64,000 nucleotides of DNA from Tretioscincus oriximinensis. Its lineage: Eukaryota > Chordata > Lepidosauria > Squamata > Gymnophthalmidae. Made by a program: the position numbers and the translations under genes. Location of the stretch: contig JAJVDF010000501.1 in NCBI GenBank assembly GCA_022410635.1, forward strand, positions 239,445 through 303,444, in the 5' to 3' direction. The notes below the pieces were generated by a model, which saw only the letters and a program-made list of their open reading frames with translations, did not search any database and was not told the DNA's origin. Every line of letters starts with the position of its first letter. Positions within the stretch are counted from its first letter, which is position 1. Positions 46,216 to 55,930 of the stretch are shown one piece after another.

Positions 46216-46984
46216 AATGGTTGAAACCAGTGGGTCTAGCTGGTCTGAAGCTTTGGTTTTGACCACAGATCCTTCAGTGCAGAATGTCCCAAAGTTTGTG
46301 ATGCATCTAGGGTCAATACCTGATCTGAATTTCAAGGTCAACATTTTTATTTGCAGAAGAATATTAAGAGAGAAAGATAGCAGTGGGAAAACTGATTTGG
46401 TGCTGGGCTAATGGTTTTTCCCACCCCAATGATTACTCCAAAGTACATTCTGGAACCTTGTAGAATATGATCAGGTGAACCACAAGCTTTGACTCAATCC
46501 CTAAGTCCCTACCATGTCTCATTTACTATCCATCTTATACCTCCTCTGATGTTTGTCTCTAAAAAGAATTCCTCTTGATCACATGTGGTCAAGGGGGTCC
46601 TTTGCCTGAAATGAATTTAAAATGTGGGGCTATAGTTGCTAAGATGTGTGACCAGGTGAGGTTTTGTCTTCTACTACTTGAGATGACCTGTAGCATTTTA
46701 TGGGCCACTGTTTCATACAGGATGCTGACTGCATTGGCCAGAAACAGAGCATCCAACCTCCTCTGGGACCCTCTTTCCCTCCCTCTCCCCTTTTGTCCCT
46801 TGCCTCTTGTCTCTCTGCCTCCCACTCCCTCTAAACTGGACTGAGGCTGGATTAAGGTTTAATCTACCTTCACTCCACATTTTGGGTAAAAAATAACCAT
46901 CAGGAAAAAAGCAAGCTCTTTCAAAGCTTACCTTTTTTCTGGTGGCTACTATTACTCTGAAAGAAATAGTATTTTCTTTCCCAC
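46216..46984. other. No feature
   Basis: No gene or repeat could be supported here. Confidence 0.4.
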
Positions 46985-47110
46985 CTTCAAATATTGTTTT
47001 ACTATGTCAATTTTGTATTTTTGTTTTTATTGCTTATCACCCTGAGACCTTCATATATAGGGCAGGGTATAAGTATAAATAAATAAAATAAAATAAAATA
47101 AAATAAAATA
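46985..47110 (+). mobile_element. L2/CR1-like LINE or SINE 3' tail
   Basis: TCACCCTGAGACCTTCATAT, AGGGCAGGGTATAAGTATAAAT and (AAATA)n form the tail shared by the L2-like LINE and the S2 SINE. It runs into the second N-gap. Confidence 0.65.
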
Positions 47111-47235
47111 NNNNNNNNNNNNNNNNNNNNNNNNNNNNNNNNNNNNNNNNNNNNNNNNNNNNNNNNNNNNNNNNNNNNNNNNNNNNNNNNNNNNNNNNNN
47201 NNNNNNNNNNNNNNNNNNNNNNNNNNNNNNNNNNN
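47111..47235. other. Assembly gap (125 N)
   Basis: The gap lies between (AAATA)n and (ACAT)n repeats, so it is most likely an unresolved microsatellite. Confidence 0.99.
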
Positions 47236-47283
47236 ACATACATACATACATACATACATACATACATACATACATACATACAT
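47236..47283. repeat. (ACAT)n microsatellite
   Basis: About twelve ACAT units follow the gap. 'MYVC' repeats in all frames are artefacts. Confidence 0.9.
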
Positions 47284-47734
47284 GTGGACTGAAGCTAGGT
47301 CTGTGGCCACTACAACATTTTCATCAAAATTCATTGCACTGCTATAGACTGTTCCATTTACTGCAGATGCAATAGGCTTTTCAACTAGTATCAGTAATAT
47401 AGCAGTACTCATAAGCATAATACAATGGACAAGGGGAGGGTATGGAAATGTTAGATACTCGTATATACTGTGCAGCTGAAACAAGGTGACATGTCTATCC
47501 AAGTTTGCTAAATCCAAAATTCATGTTTAGTTAGTTAGTGCATTTTTATACTGCCCTTAAGGCTAAAAAAGCCTTCACAAAACATATTACTAGGCAGCAG
47601 ATTTTCAACCTAATATTTATACAATGTATCTTGATTGTAAAATCAAGAGTCACCGCTGCACATTTCAGAACTGACAGCCAATAATATCATAAATATTAGA
47701 TTGACCATACAGGTAAAATACTATGCAGTCCATA

Positions 47735-48033
47735 GACAACGAAGGCAGGCAGGTGGAGTTGGGTTTTTTTACAGTGTACATCACTTTTCTCTACCTGAAA
47801 GCTATCAAAGTAGCTTACATAACTTCTGTTCTTCTCTTCTCAACAGACACTTTCTAAAGTTGGTGGGCCTGTCATTATTTTGTGCAAATTTCTGCATCCT
47901 AACTATTTAATCTAGCATCCTTTCTCATACAGTGGCCCACAAGTAGCTTCTAGACCTCTCAATGAGCAAATAAAACTAGCATTCACTTATACTTGACTCC
48001 CTGCAAATGGCTGTTAGAAGCATCTTTTCTGTC
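47735..48033 (-). mobile_element. S1 SINE and CR1 tail fragments
   Basis: 47741-47822 resembles an S1 tail (GTGGAGTTGGG, ACTTTTCTCTACCTGAAAG), and 47905-48030 has inverted CR1 tail text (TCTAGCATCCTTTCTC, CAGTGGCCCACAAGTAGC). Confidence 0.5.
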
Positions 48034-48036
48034 TAA

Positions 48037-48138
48037 GGCTGTTTGCACAGGTTCAGTANTATGTTTCAAGGATCTGTTACAATTTATATTTAACACATTG
48101 TAACAGATTCCTAAAATGCATTATTGTGCAAACATACC
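48037..48138. mobile_element. Harbinger-like palindromic MITE, copy 1
   Basis: A 102-bp palindrome: GGCTGTTTGCACA at one end and TGTGCAAACATACC at the other, with GATCTGTTACAAT / ATTGTAACAGATTCC facing inside. Flanks are taa and tag. Copies 2 and 3 are at 52593-52716 and 59396-59515. Confidence 0.75.
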
Positions 48139-48144
48139 TAGAGA

Positions 48145-48275
48145 TTTTATTTATTTATTTATTTATTTATTTAAAAGATTTTTACCCCGCCCTTCACCCC
48201 GAAGGTGTCCAGGGCGGCTTACAAAAATTAAAAAAATTCGGGTCGCCATGACCTTCACAAGATTAAAATCATAAA
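48145..48275 (-). mobile_element. L2/CR1-like LINE 3' end
   Basis: (TTTA)n, TTTTTACCCCGCCC and CCCGAAGGTGTCCAGGGC match the tail at 23455-23725. Confidence 0.65.
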
Positions 48276-49254
48276 ACACAACTGTCTAAAATTCATGCCT
48301 AGATGGCATCTAGGCATGAATTTATCTATAGGAAAAAACAGGAACCATGCTAAGTTAGAATTAAACTACATCTAGTCCAACATTCTTTCTCATACAATGG
48401 AACCAGGCTTATCAGACAAAATTTAGGATACAAGTTTACATCTCTAATAGGTGTGAATTATTGTTTCCCCCAAAACATGCTTCAGGCATTAGAAGCTGCA
48501 CCTGGTGAAGATGCCTCTCTTCCTTAAAGGCATAAACTTCTATCATGATTTTATCTGGTTCCCCCACGTGGACCATCAACCTCTCCAATATGGAGGTTAT
48601 ACTGTCCTGCTCAGATACAAGAATAATTAGAAAGAACATAATTTAGATATACAGACCCAAAAAGTGGTGTTTAACAACACAGCACACAAATGTAAACATA
48701 TAACAAAAAATAAAAGGAACTCCCATAGATAATAATTAGAATAGAAGGTTATTTCTTCTGGATGGTGACAGAGATAATCATGAGCAGGTTTGGATAAGGT
48801 GTCAACTACAACTGTCTATGGAAACTTTATCTTATTTATAGACCTTTCCCTGGAGCAGCTGGAGCCTGAATATGCCACGTTACATGAGCTTTCTCAGCAA
48901 CCCTAATTAACCTTTTTTTTGTGCTTGCTTCTCCCTTCTCCAAACCACAAAATATTAAATATTAACCTGTTCCTTTCTTTCCTCAGCTGTAGTCCCAGGT
49001 ACCTTTGATAGGCCAAAAGCTCAAGCCCAGTAAGGTCCACCTCATACCTCACTGGATGAGAAAGAAGGCACGGTAGATACCAAAGCATGTATTTTAGTAG
49101 TCATTCCTAGGTCTGTCTAGTATGCCTAATTTGCATATATATGTTTGTTGTTCCATCTTTGATGGAAGAGGCATCATAAATGGAACTATCCCAAACTGCA
49201 TCAGAATTACATTTCTTTCACACTACTACTTATTTGAGCCAGGGCAAAAAAAAG

Positions 49255-49560
49255 AACCAAAGTTGTATTCTAGTTTTTCTGTGTTCTACATGCCTGACTG
49301 CTACTGCCTTGCTGCAATTGGCCAAAAAATGTTGTGTGACACGTAGAATGGCTAGAATAGGGCCTATGTATTTCCTGCAGGATTGTTTCCAAGGTACAGA
49401 AAAGATTTTGGACTTCATAAAACAGTCAATTCAAGATGATTTAAGAATAGTGGAACTACTGTGGCATAATCAGGAGAGGACAAATGGGGGCCTTGGCTCT
49501 GGGTACAAAATTTGAGCACTTACTTATCCATATTTCCAAATACAATTTTGAAAGCTTCAT
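49255..49560. repeat. Dispersed repeat family R, copy 2
   Basis: GTTGTATTCTAGTTTTTCTG, ATTTCCTGCAGGATTGTTTCC and AAGGTACAGAAAAG correspond to the core of the family at 28270-28645 and 61225-61575. Confidence 0.5.
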
Positions 49561-49681
49561 TTTGGTTTTGAAAACACTGGGAATACGATAAAATTCTCCC
49601 TTTCCTGCACGTGCACCAGTTCTGATGCAACATGCAGGGAAGGAAAGGATTTTTTCTGCTCCCAATGCTTTGAAAACCAAA
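49561..49681. mobile_element. Small inverted-repeat element (121 bp)
   Basis: TTTGGTTTTGAAAACACTGG at the left end is an imperfect inverted repeat (about 19 of 22) of the right end ending GAAAACCAAA. It adjoins repeat family R and may be its 3' part or a separate MITE. Confidence 0.5.
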
Positions 49682-51069
49682 CTAAAGTCTTTAAAATTGT
49701 TCCCTTGCTAGTTAAGTGGGGCCTGGAAGAGGCCACTGAATGTTTGGCTGGGGGGGAATGTACCACATGTGTAACTAAGGGCACAGAATTGGGGGGGGGG
49801 TATCCCAGTGCTGTGATCTCTTGCTAGGCCCCTAGCAGTACAGAATCTTTCCTTCTGCTGACTATTTGGATTATTAATCAAAGTGTGATTTTAATCATGG
49901 TCTGTGTCCTTATAAACACTGAACTCACCATTGCTACTGCTTTGTCCAGATCCGGCTTCCTCTAGGTCAGACTTTCTCTAAGTGGGGCTTTCATGTAAAG
50001 GATGATGGTAAAGGTGAGCATTTAAATGTGTTTATCTGAGCATTTAAAGGAATACTGAAGAGCAAACTTGCGACTTGCACGCTATCACGACTACCTGTCT
50101 CTTGCAGCATCCGTAATGGGCTGCATGGCCATTATAACTTCCACCCACTCTCTCTGTTTTGAATAAGCAGAAACATCTCCTCTGCCTTTGATCCTCCGCA
50201 GCCCTGGCCCAGCCAAAGCCCTGTGGGCATGGCACCTCTGTCACCGTGGTACGAGAAGGTCAGCTAGTCATCTTTCCTTCCGATGATGTCACAAACCACA
50301 GTGGCTGCCTACTCACAGCCTCTTTTGGGGCTGTTCTATTGGAAGATCCAACTAATCTGGCAATGGCAGCAGATTTAATAGGGCACTCAGGTAAGCCAGA
50401 AGGGTGATGCTATCCCTGCATAGGGACTATTGTTAGGAGCAGCCAACATGGAAATGGTCTGTTTTTGGTGGTAAGTTTCACTTTGCTTATTATGGGATGC
50501 ATACTGGTAAAAAAGAGTCAATTGAAACCTACCTGGAAGAACAACAATGGTGATGCTGATAACATAAAGCACAGTGCGTCGGGGTACCAGATTACAAAAT
50601 TGAAAAGCAGGACAGGAGTATCAAAAAGTGGGACAAAGGAAGATCTGAAACTTTTAAAAGAAGCTGGGGCTCGTGGAAGTTATATTTCCCCCATCTCCAA
50701 AGGACACTCACATAAGTCCAAAAAATACGGACATTCTCCCCCTCCAATACATGTTCTGCTAAATAATGACATTTGACAACCATAACATTGGTTAGGACAT
50801 CACCAAGAGGCAACATATTTCTGTACTGCTGACCAGGAAACTCCCTGGATATGATCTTTATTCAGGATCCCATTTAATCTCCCCACCTCAATTTGTTGCT
50901 TGCTTGAATCTATGATCCTTTTATGACTCATCTGTATTTTCAGCCTTTGTAATTAGCTTCTAGACCTTGGTGGAGTGCATATTCGTGTAAAGCTGTGAGG
51001 CCTTGGTCACCACTGATATGCTCAATCTGTGCTTGACAGAGCATAACCCTGATCAGGGAATCCCTGATT
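49682..51069. other. No supported gene
   Basis: A plus-strand frame at 50465-50776 has a short hydrophobic start but lies in text that resembles old dispersed repeats ('AGCAGGACAGGAGTATC'); it is not called as a gene. A run of nine G occurs at 49791. Confidence 0.4.
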
Positions 51070-51545
51070 AATATTGAAGTGTACAAAATCATGCATGGGA
51101 TCAACAGGGTGAATAGAGAAAAAATGTTTTCTCTATCACATAATACAAGGACCAGAGGGCACTCCTTAAAACTGTTGGGTAGAAAAGTGAGAACAGACAA
51201 AGGAAAGTATTTTCTCACCCAGAGGGTCATCGGCCTGTGGAATTTATTTCCTGAAGAGGTAATGGTAGCTAACAGCTTGGATAGTTTCAAGACAGGACTA
51301 GACAGGTTTATGGACACCAAGAGTATAAATGGATACTAGGATGGATGTCTGGATGTTGCCTCCGGGATGGAGCAACAGGCAGGACTCTTGAAATACAATT
51401 TGAAGGGAGTCATGAACAGGAGCATATTTTGCTTTCCTCTGTTCAGACTGCCCAGGTGCATCTGGTGGGCCTCTGTTTGACACAGAATGCTGGATTGATG
51501 GGCTGTGGCCTGATCAATACGGCTCTTCTTATGTTCCTATGTGTG
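51070..51545 (+). pseudogene. CR1-type LINE, C-terminus and 3' UTR
   Basis: The frame 51079-51339 reads 'MHGINRVNREKMFSLSHN', 'TDKGKYFLTQRVIGLWN' and 'SLDSFKTGLDRFMDTKS', the usual CR1 ORF2 C-terminus, and a stop after 'SINGY'. The 3' UTR ends CGGCTCTTCTTATGTTCC. Copy is 5' truncated. Confidence 0.85.
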
Positions 51546-52592
51546 CACACAATGACTTAAAAAACACTATAAAGCTATATTCCGGAATATAGCAATTGTG
51601 TGTCCGTGCACACCAAACCTGTATATTCCATGCCCCAATTTCGTAATATTGCTCACTGAGTGTAATCCAATAATTTTTTTTATTCACAACAGCCACTAGA
51701 AACAACTGCTGCATTCTCACTTGTTTTAACCTCTCGCGCCTAATTTGTGCACACGCATAAGCTGGGGAAAGGATGGGGGTTGGCCGCAAGAGGACAGAGG
51801 TTCTCCAGAACAATGTCTGAATATCCCAGCAATAGTTAATTCTGAAAAAAAAACAGCATTTATTGCAGGACTGCTGAAACCGTGTACTGGAGTCTTCCTC
51901 ATCATGCTCCGATCGAGACAGAAATATGCTGTGTGCACACAGCCTTTGGCTTCAAAGTCTACTGAGCAGTGTGGCCTAATCCAGAACACAGAGGCGTGCA
52001 GAAAGCATGATTCTGTCTTCTAGACTACAGGTAGTGTACTATAACATGTCACTGAAACAGATATCTCAGTGACTCCCAAGCTAGGACTATGGAGCACTCA
52101 GAATCTAATCCCGTGGTTTGGGGGTGGGAGGGTGTTAATCTGGATCACAGTCATCATGTAAATGGCGCTGTCCTTGGTCATACAGAGTGCAGAAATATGT
52201 GAGTGCAGAAAAGGCCTATTAGTCCTTAATTCCACTGCCTAACTTGGGTTTCTGCTACTTTGAAAAAGATGGCCTTGTTCTCCTATTTCTTCCCCTACTC
52301 CACAGAGTATTTCATAAGTTTTTTCACGTTTTTCCACTTTCCAGCCCAGCAAATTAAAATACCAGAACATTTTAGCCTTTCCTGATAGAAAAAATGATTC
52401 CAACTTTTGATCACGTCTTTTGCCTTTCTGGCAATACTTGCCCTTTCACATATTGGATTATTTTATCTTTAAATATGCTTCCCACTAATTTATTCAGAAA
52501 GAGGCATAAAGGTCCTATAATTTCTTGTCTCCTTTCTTTGGGAATCTTATTTTTTAACATTTGTGTAGCAGTCACTACTTTCCAGTGAGTAA
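51546..52592. other. No supported gene
   Basis: Two short blocks face each other (GTGTGCACACAATGAC near 51541 and GCTGTGTGCACACAGCC near 51935) but the ends do not form a sound transposon. Nothing else was recognised. Confidence 0.4.
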
Positions 52593-52716
52593 AGCCCTGT
52601 TTAAACAGATTCTTCAGTTATGGGTTCTAGAGATCTGTTATAATATATCTACAGCACATTAGATATGCTGCAATATATCCCTAAAATGCATTAATGAGGC
52701 CTCTGCAAACATGGCC
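52593..52716. mobile_element. Harbinger-like palindromic MITE, copy 2
   Basis: Ends AGCCCTGTTTAAACAG and CTCTGCAAACATGGCC, with GATCTGTTATAATATATC facing GCAATATATCCCTAAAATGC inside. Both sides carry taa (52590-52592 and 52717-52719), the TWA target of the PIF/Harbinger superfamily. Confidence 0.8.
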
Positions 52717-52774
52717 TAAGTTCAAGGGTAAGCCACAGGCTGCATCCAGACAGGGCATTTTAGTGTTGATATTT

Positions 52775-52840
52775 GTTGTTTGTTTGTTTGGATTTTTATC
52801 CCACCTTATATCCGAAGATCTCAAGTAGATCACAACCATA
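52775..52840 (-). mobile_element. L2/CR1-like LINE or SINE tail
   Basis: (GTTT)n, TTTTTATCCCACCTTATATCC and GAAGATCTCAAG form the shared tail in inverted orientation. Confidence 0.6.
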
Positions 52841-53669
52841 AAAGCAGAATGCATCGTTCCAGTGCTGTGTTGTGTATTGCCATGGGGGAAAGTAATAAAC
52901 ACAATGCTTAAGCAGATTTTGGGAAACAATGGAAAACAGAGGTGTGGCATGTTGATTGTCCAGTGGTTCACAAAGAGTTGAAGGTGGCAACAACAATTAC
53001 ATTTCATTTTGTCATTTAGGGACACTTGTCTCATCTTTTCAGAGTGCAAAATTCAGTTCAAGCATATTCAAAAGACTGTGATCTAAAGGTTCTGTCTACA
53101 TCAATACGTTGCATGTTGTTTCCAAGGCACAGATCTATCCACCCACCATCCATCTATATTTCCTTACACCCTGGGATAAATGCAAGTTAAAATCTACAGA
53201 AAATTGCAGTACAATACTAGAAGAGATGATAGGATGTTTCTTCAGTCAGAAGCTCATATACAGAGATGCATCTTTACCAGCTGTATGCACAATGATAGTG
53301 ATGTGTATAATTCAAGTAGGAAGCCATTCCCCAGTTTGGGAGTAACCACAGAAGAGTTCCATTTACTTTAGAAAAATCCTCATACCTTTAGCTTTTGATG
53401 GTGAAGACATAACGAAGAGGATCTCTTTTTTATGTATTTGGGATTCCAATCACTTAGTAAATTCTGAACCTTGAATTGGTCTCAGCAGCAATCAGAGGCA
53501 TTTCTTTATGTTAGATATGAAATGCATCCTGCCATGCTGCTCGAACTGGAGTGTTCTGCACAAACTGGAGCTTCCATACTGTCTCCAAGGGCAGTCTCAT
53601 ATAAAGCCAGTAGTCCAGTCTAGAAATTACCAAAATGTAGATCATTTGGACAAACTATTTCTATCCATA
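52841..53669. other. No feature
   Basis: No gene or repeat could be supported here. Confidence 0.4.
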
Positions 53670-53765
53670 GCAACAAAAGCTACGTGTGCCACCCTATGGT
53701 AGGCCGCCCTGAGACCTTCGGGTATAGGGTGTGATATAAATACAAATATATAAATAAATAATAAA
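53670..53765 (+). mobile_element. SINE S2, 3' end
   Basis: AGCAACAAAAGCTACGTGTG, CCACCCTATGG and GGCCGCCCTGAGACCTTCGG match the S2 copy at 60779-61012. It ends with a (TAAA)n tail. Confidence 0.7.
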
Positions 53766-54054
53766 TATCCAGAAAGGTCCACAGCAGGTGAAATAGCATA
53801 TCTAAAAATCTCCAAGCTTCACATGATAAAGAAGATTTCTGGAGTGTTCCCTGCCAAATTATCCTAAGCACTGGCTTCACTTTTTTCTCTGCTGTCGTGC
53901 ACTGGGCCAATATCTTCATTCAGCCTCCCACCAAAGCCCTAAGATCCCTTTCCTGGTCTACCATGGAAAGCTCAGTCCCATCAGCTGATAAGAGTAATAA
54001 CTGGTGGGAATCATTAATTTTTGCCAGATTCGTATATGAAGTACAAATTCTCAG

Positions 54055-54195
54055 GTGGCTGTGATGTCACTTCCACCCCCTACTCCCCAGATAGGGTGCT
54101 GCAGGTACTAGAAGTGACATCACAAATGATGTCACATCCAGTCTCTGCTTACAGGAATGGCCCTGGAAGTGACATCATAAAATTTCCATGCACAC
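54055..54195. repeat. Old dispersed repeat with paired 'gtgacatca' text
   Basis: CTGTGATGTCACTTCC, AGAAGTGACATCAC, AATGATGTCACATCC and GGAAGTGACATCATAA occur in both orientations, as in 2770-2900 and 43290-43400. Ends not defined. Confidence 0.45.
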
Positions 54196-54620
54196 AACTC
54201 AAATGCCCAAGAATCTTGGGCTCCCACTGTGAGATTTCCTGCCGGATGACTTTCATCGCTGGCGAGTAATTGGAATTCTTTGTCCCAGCAGGCACTTGCT
54301 AAGGTTGGTAAGACAGCTAAAGTCTACTGGAACCCTGAGTGGTGTTTTTGACTGCCTACATTGAGGCAGCTGCTCTCAATGAAGATCTTTTATGGTGGAA
54401 ATGGCAGATCCTTTTTAGGCCATACCAGAGGGTGGAAAAGAGAGGCCCAGAGGAAGGCTAGCCAGGTCTACACCTAACTAGGCTTCTATTAAGGACCTTT
54501 AACACTGAATATTTGAAATAGTAAATGCAAAAAGGAAAGGAAAGGTAAAAAAAGCAGAAATGTCACTCTAGTGCTGACATACGTTGGTCTTATTGAACTG
54601 GACCTAGCTGGATCCCTTCC

Positions 54621-55014
54621 TTACCAAGCAAGTTTCAGCAGCTTGATGTAAGTGGGAAATAGAAAGAAATGCAGAAAGCAGCCAGCAGTCAAGGGCAGGA
54701 GGAGGGAGCCCAGGAAGAGCAAAACAGCCCTCAGCACATCGTTCCAAAACACTTCACTGGCTGGGGACAAGGCATCCAGAAGGACCAGGGAGGCAGGGAA
54801 CATGTCTTCGTGCAAGATGGTAAGAGGGACAGCGAGGGAGACGACCACATGGAAGATGATCTCAGCAAGGAAGAGGCTATAAATCAAGACTGTCAGCAAA
54901 AGCACCATCTGCTCAAAGACCCCAAAGATGCGCTTCCCGACAGAACGGATGCTGAACATTTTTGGCCTCTGGGATGTCTTTGGATTGTCTTTCTCCTCCT
55001 GCAACATGCTCTGC
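54621..55014 (-). CDS. Small hydrophobic membrane protein B (paralog of A)
   Basis: The ORF from ATG at 55007 to TAA at 54621-54623 encodes 128 residues. A good acceptor, TTTTTCCATAG, ends at 55015, seven bases before the ATG, so this is likely a spliced exon. The N-terminus is polar with many K, E and Q (residues 3-30), then two hydrophobic stretches of about 32 residues each follow, near residues 34-66 and 90-122. Residues 49-128 align ungapped with ORF A; five prolines and the final Trp are shared. The end reads TTG|GTAAGG, an excellent splice donor, so the stop may lie in an intron read-through. If so, the exon is symmetrical (phase 2 at both ends), and A has a matching donor position. 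No poly(A) signal follows closely, which favours splicing. The function is unknown; membrane location is an inference. Confidence 0.6.
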
Positions 55015-55162
55015 CTATGGAAAAAGCATGGAGAATTTTAGGAATATATTAGGGGGCAACCGTCTGCTGCATCAGGCAAACCCAGCAGTGTCTCAGGTCA
55101 CTGGGAAGGTTTCACCCAGTCTCAGAAAATTGTATTCCTTTTGACCCCAGCACTCCCTAGCT

Positions 55163-55350
55163 CAGACCTGGGCAAGGGGCGGCCCGAGGGCCACATGCGG
55201 CCCTCCTACTGTCTCTGACCNGCCCGCCCCTCTTAGCTCAGAGTTATATACAGTATTGGGTAGAACTGAGTTAACTATATTAATCCGGCCCTCTAAAACC
55301 ACCCCAATTTCTCATGCGGCCCCTTGGGAAAAATTAATTGCCCACCCCTG
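55163..55350. mobile_element. hAT MITE with decayed 8-bp target duplication
   Basis: The ends CAGACCTGGGCAAGGGG and TTGCCCACCCCTG are inverted repeats. Flanks ccctagct (55155-55162) and ccctagag (55351-55358) match at 6 of 8. Interior has GGCCC/GGGCC GC-rich blocks (GCATGCGGCCC, CATGCGGCCC). No ORF. It lies only about 150 bp upstream of the exon of ORF B. Confidence 0.85.
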
Positions 55351-55689
55351 CCCTAGAGATTCAGGCCATGCAAAAATAAAATGTTGCTTCCTGGCTTTTC
55401 CAAATGCCACCAATTGTTCTTCCACATTATTTATTGCAGGACCAAACTGTTCAGTCTTGTCATCCACATGTGAATGCTATAAAAGTGACATTTCAGCAGT
55501 TTACGAGAACTGCATGGTGCTTTGGATGTGCAACAAGGTGTCAGTAGAGGAAGAGAATAGAGTCTGTATGTGCAACTAAGGCCAAACATACAGGGACTGG
55601 ATAATTCACATTGCTATTTGTTTCACTATTCTCCAATCATTCCAAAAATATTCTTAATCTTACTTTGCAGTAGTCCACAATCATTTCTG

Positions 55690-55930
55690 CACTGTGGAAA
55701 TATTTCTGCAGAAAGTGCAATGGCTGTATTCTAGCCTTTCTGTGTCATGTATGTTATGTGACATGTTTTCACCAAATCAAAGAGAAGGGAAACAGCCAAG
55801 CATGTAGAACACAACAGAGCTAGATACTTTATACTTTCTGCTCTTAGGTTAGGAGCAGGAATGTTTATGATGGGGAAGTGTGAAAGATAGGAAACATTCC
55901 CTTCTGCCAGAGGCTTAGAATGATTCCTAG
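55690..55930. repeat. Dispersed repeat family R, weak copy 3
   Basis: GGCTGTATTCTAGCCTTTC, TGTTATGTGACATG and AAACATTCCCTTCTGCC partly match the family. Copies elsewhere are clearer. Confidence 0.4.

Noticed and set aside
50465..50776. 103-codon plus-strand frame with a hydrophobic start
   Set aside because: Surrounding text looks like an old dispersed repeat; no splice or conservation evidence.
51541..51950. Facing GTGTGCACAC blocks as a DNA transposon
   Set aside because: Each block is itself a short palindrome and the flanks do not form a duplication.
55256..55579. 107-codon plus-strand frame
   Set aside because: Starts inside the hAT MITE at 55163-55350 and has no gene-like features.
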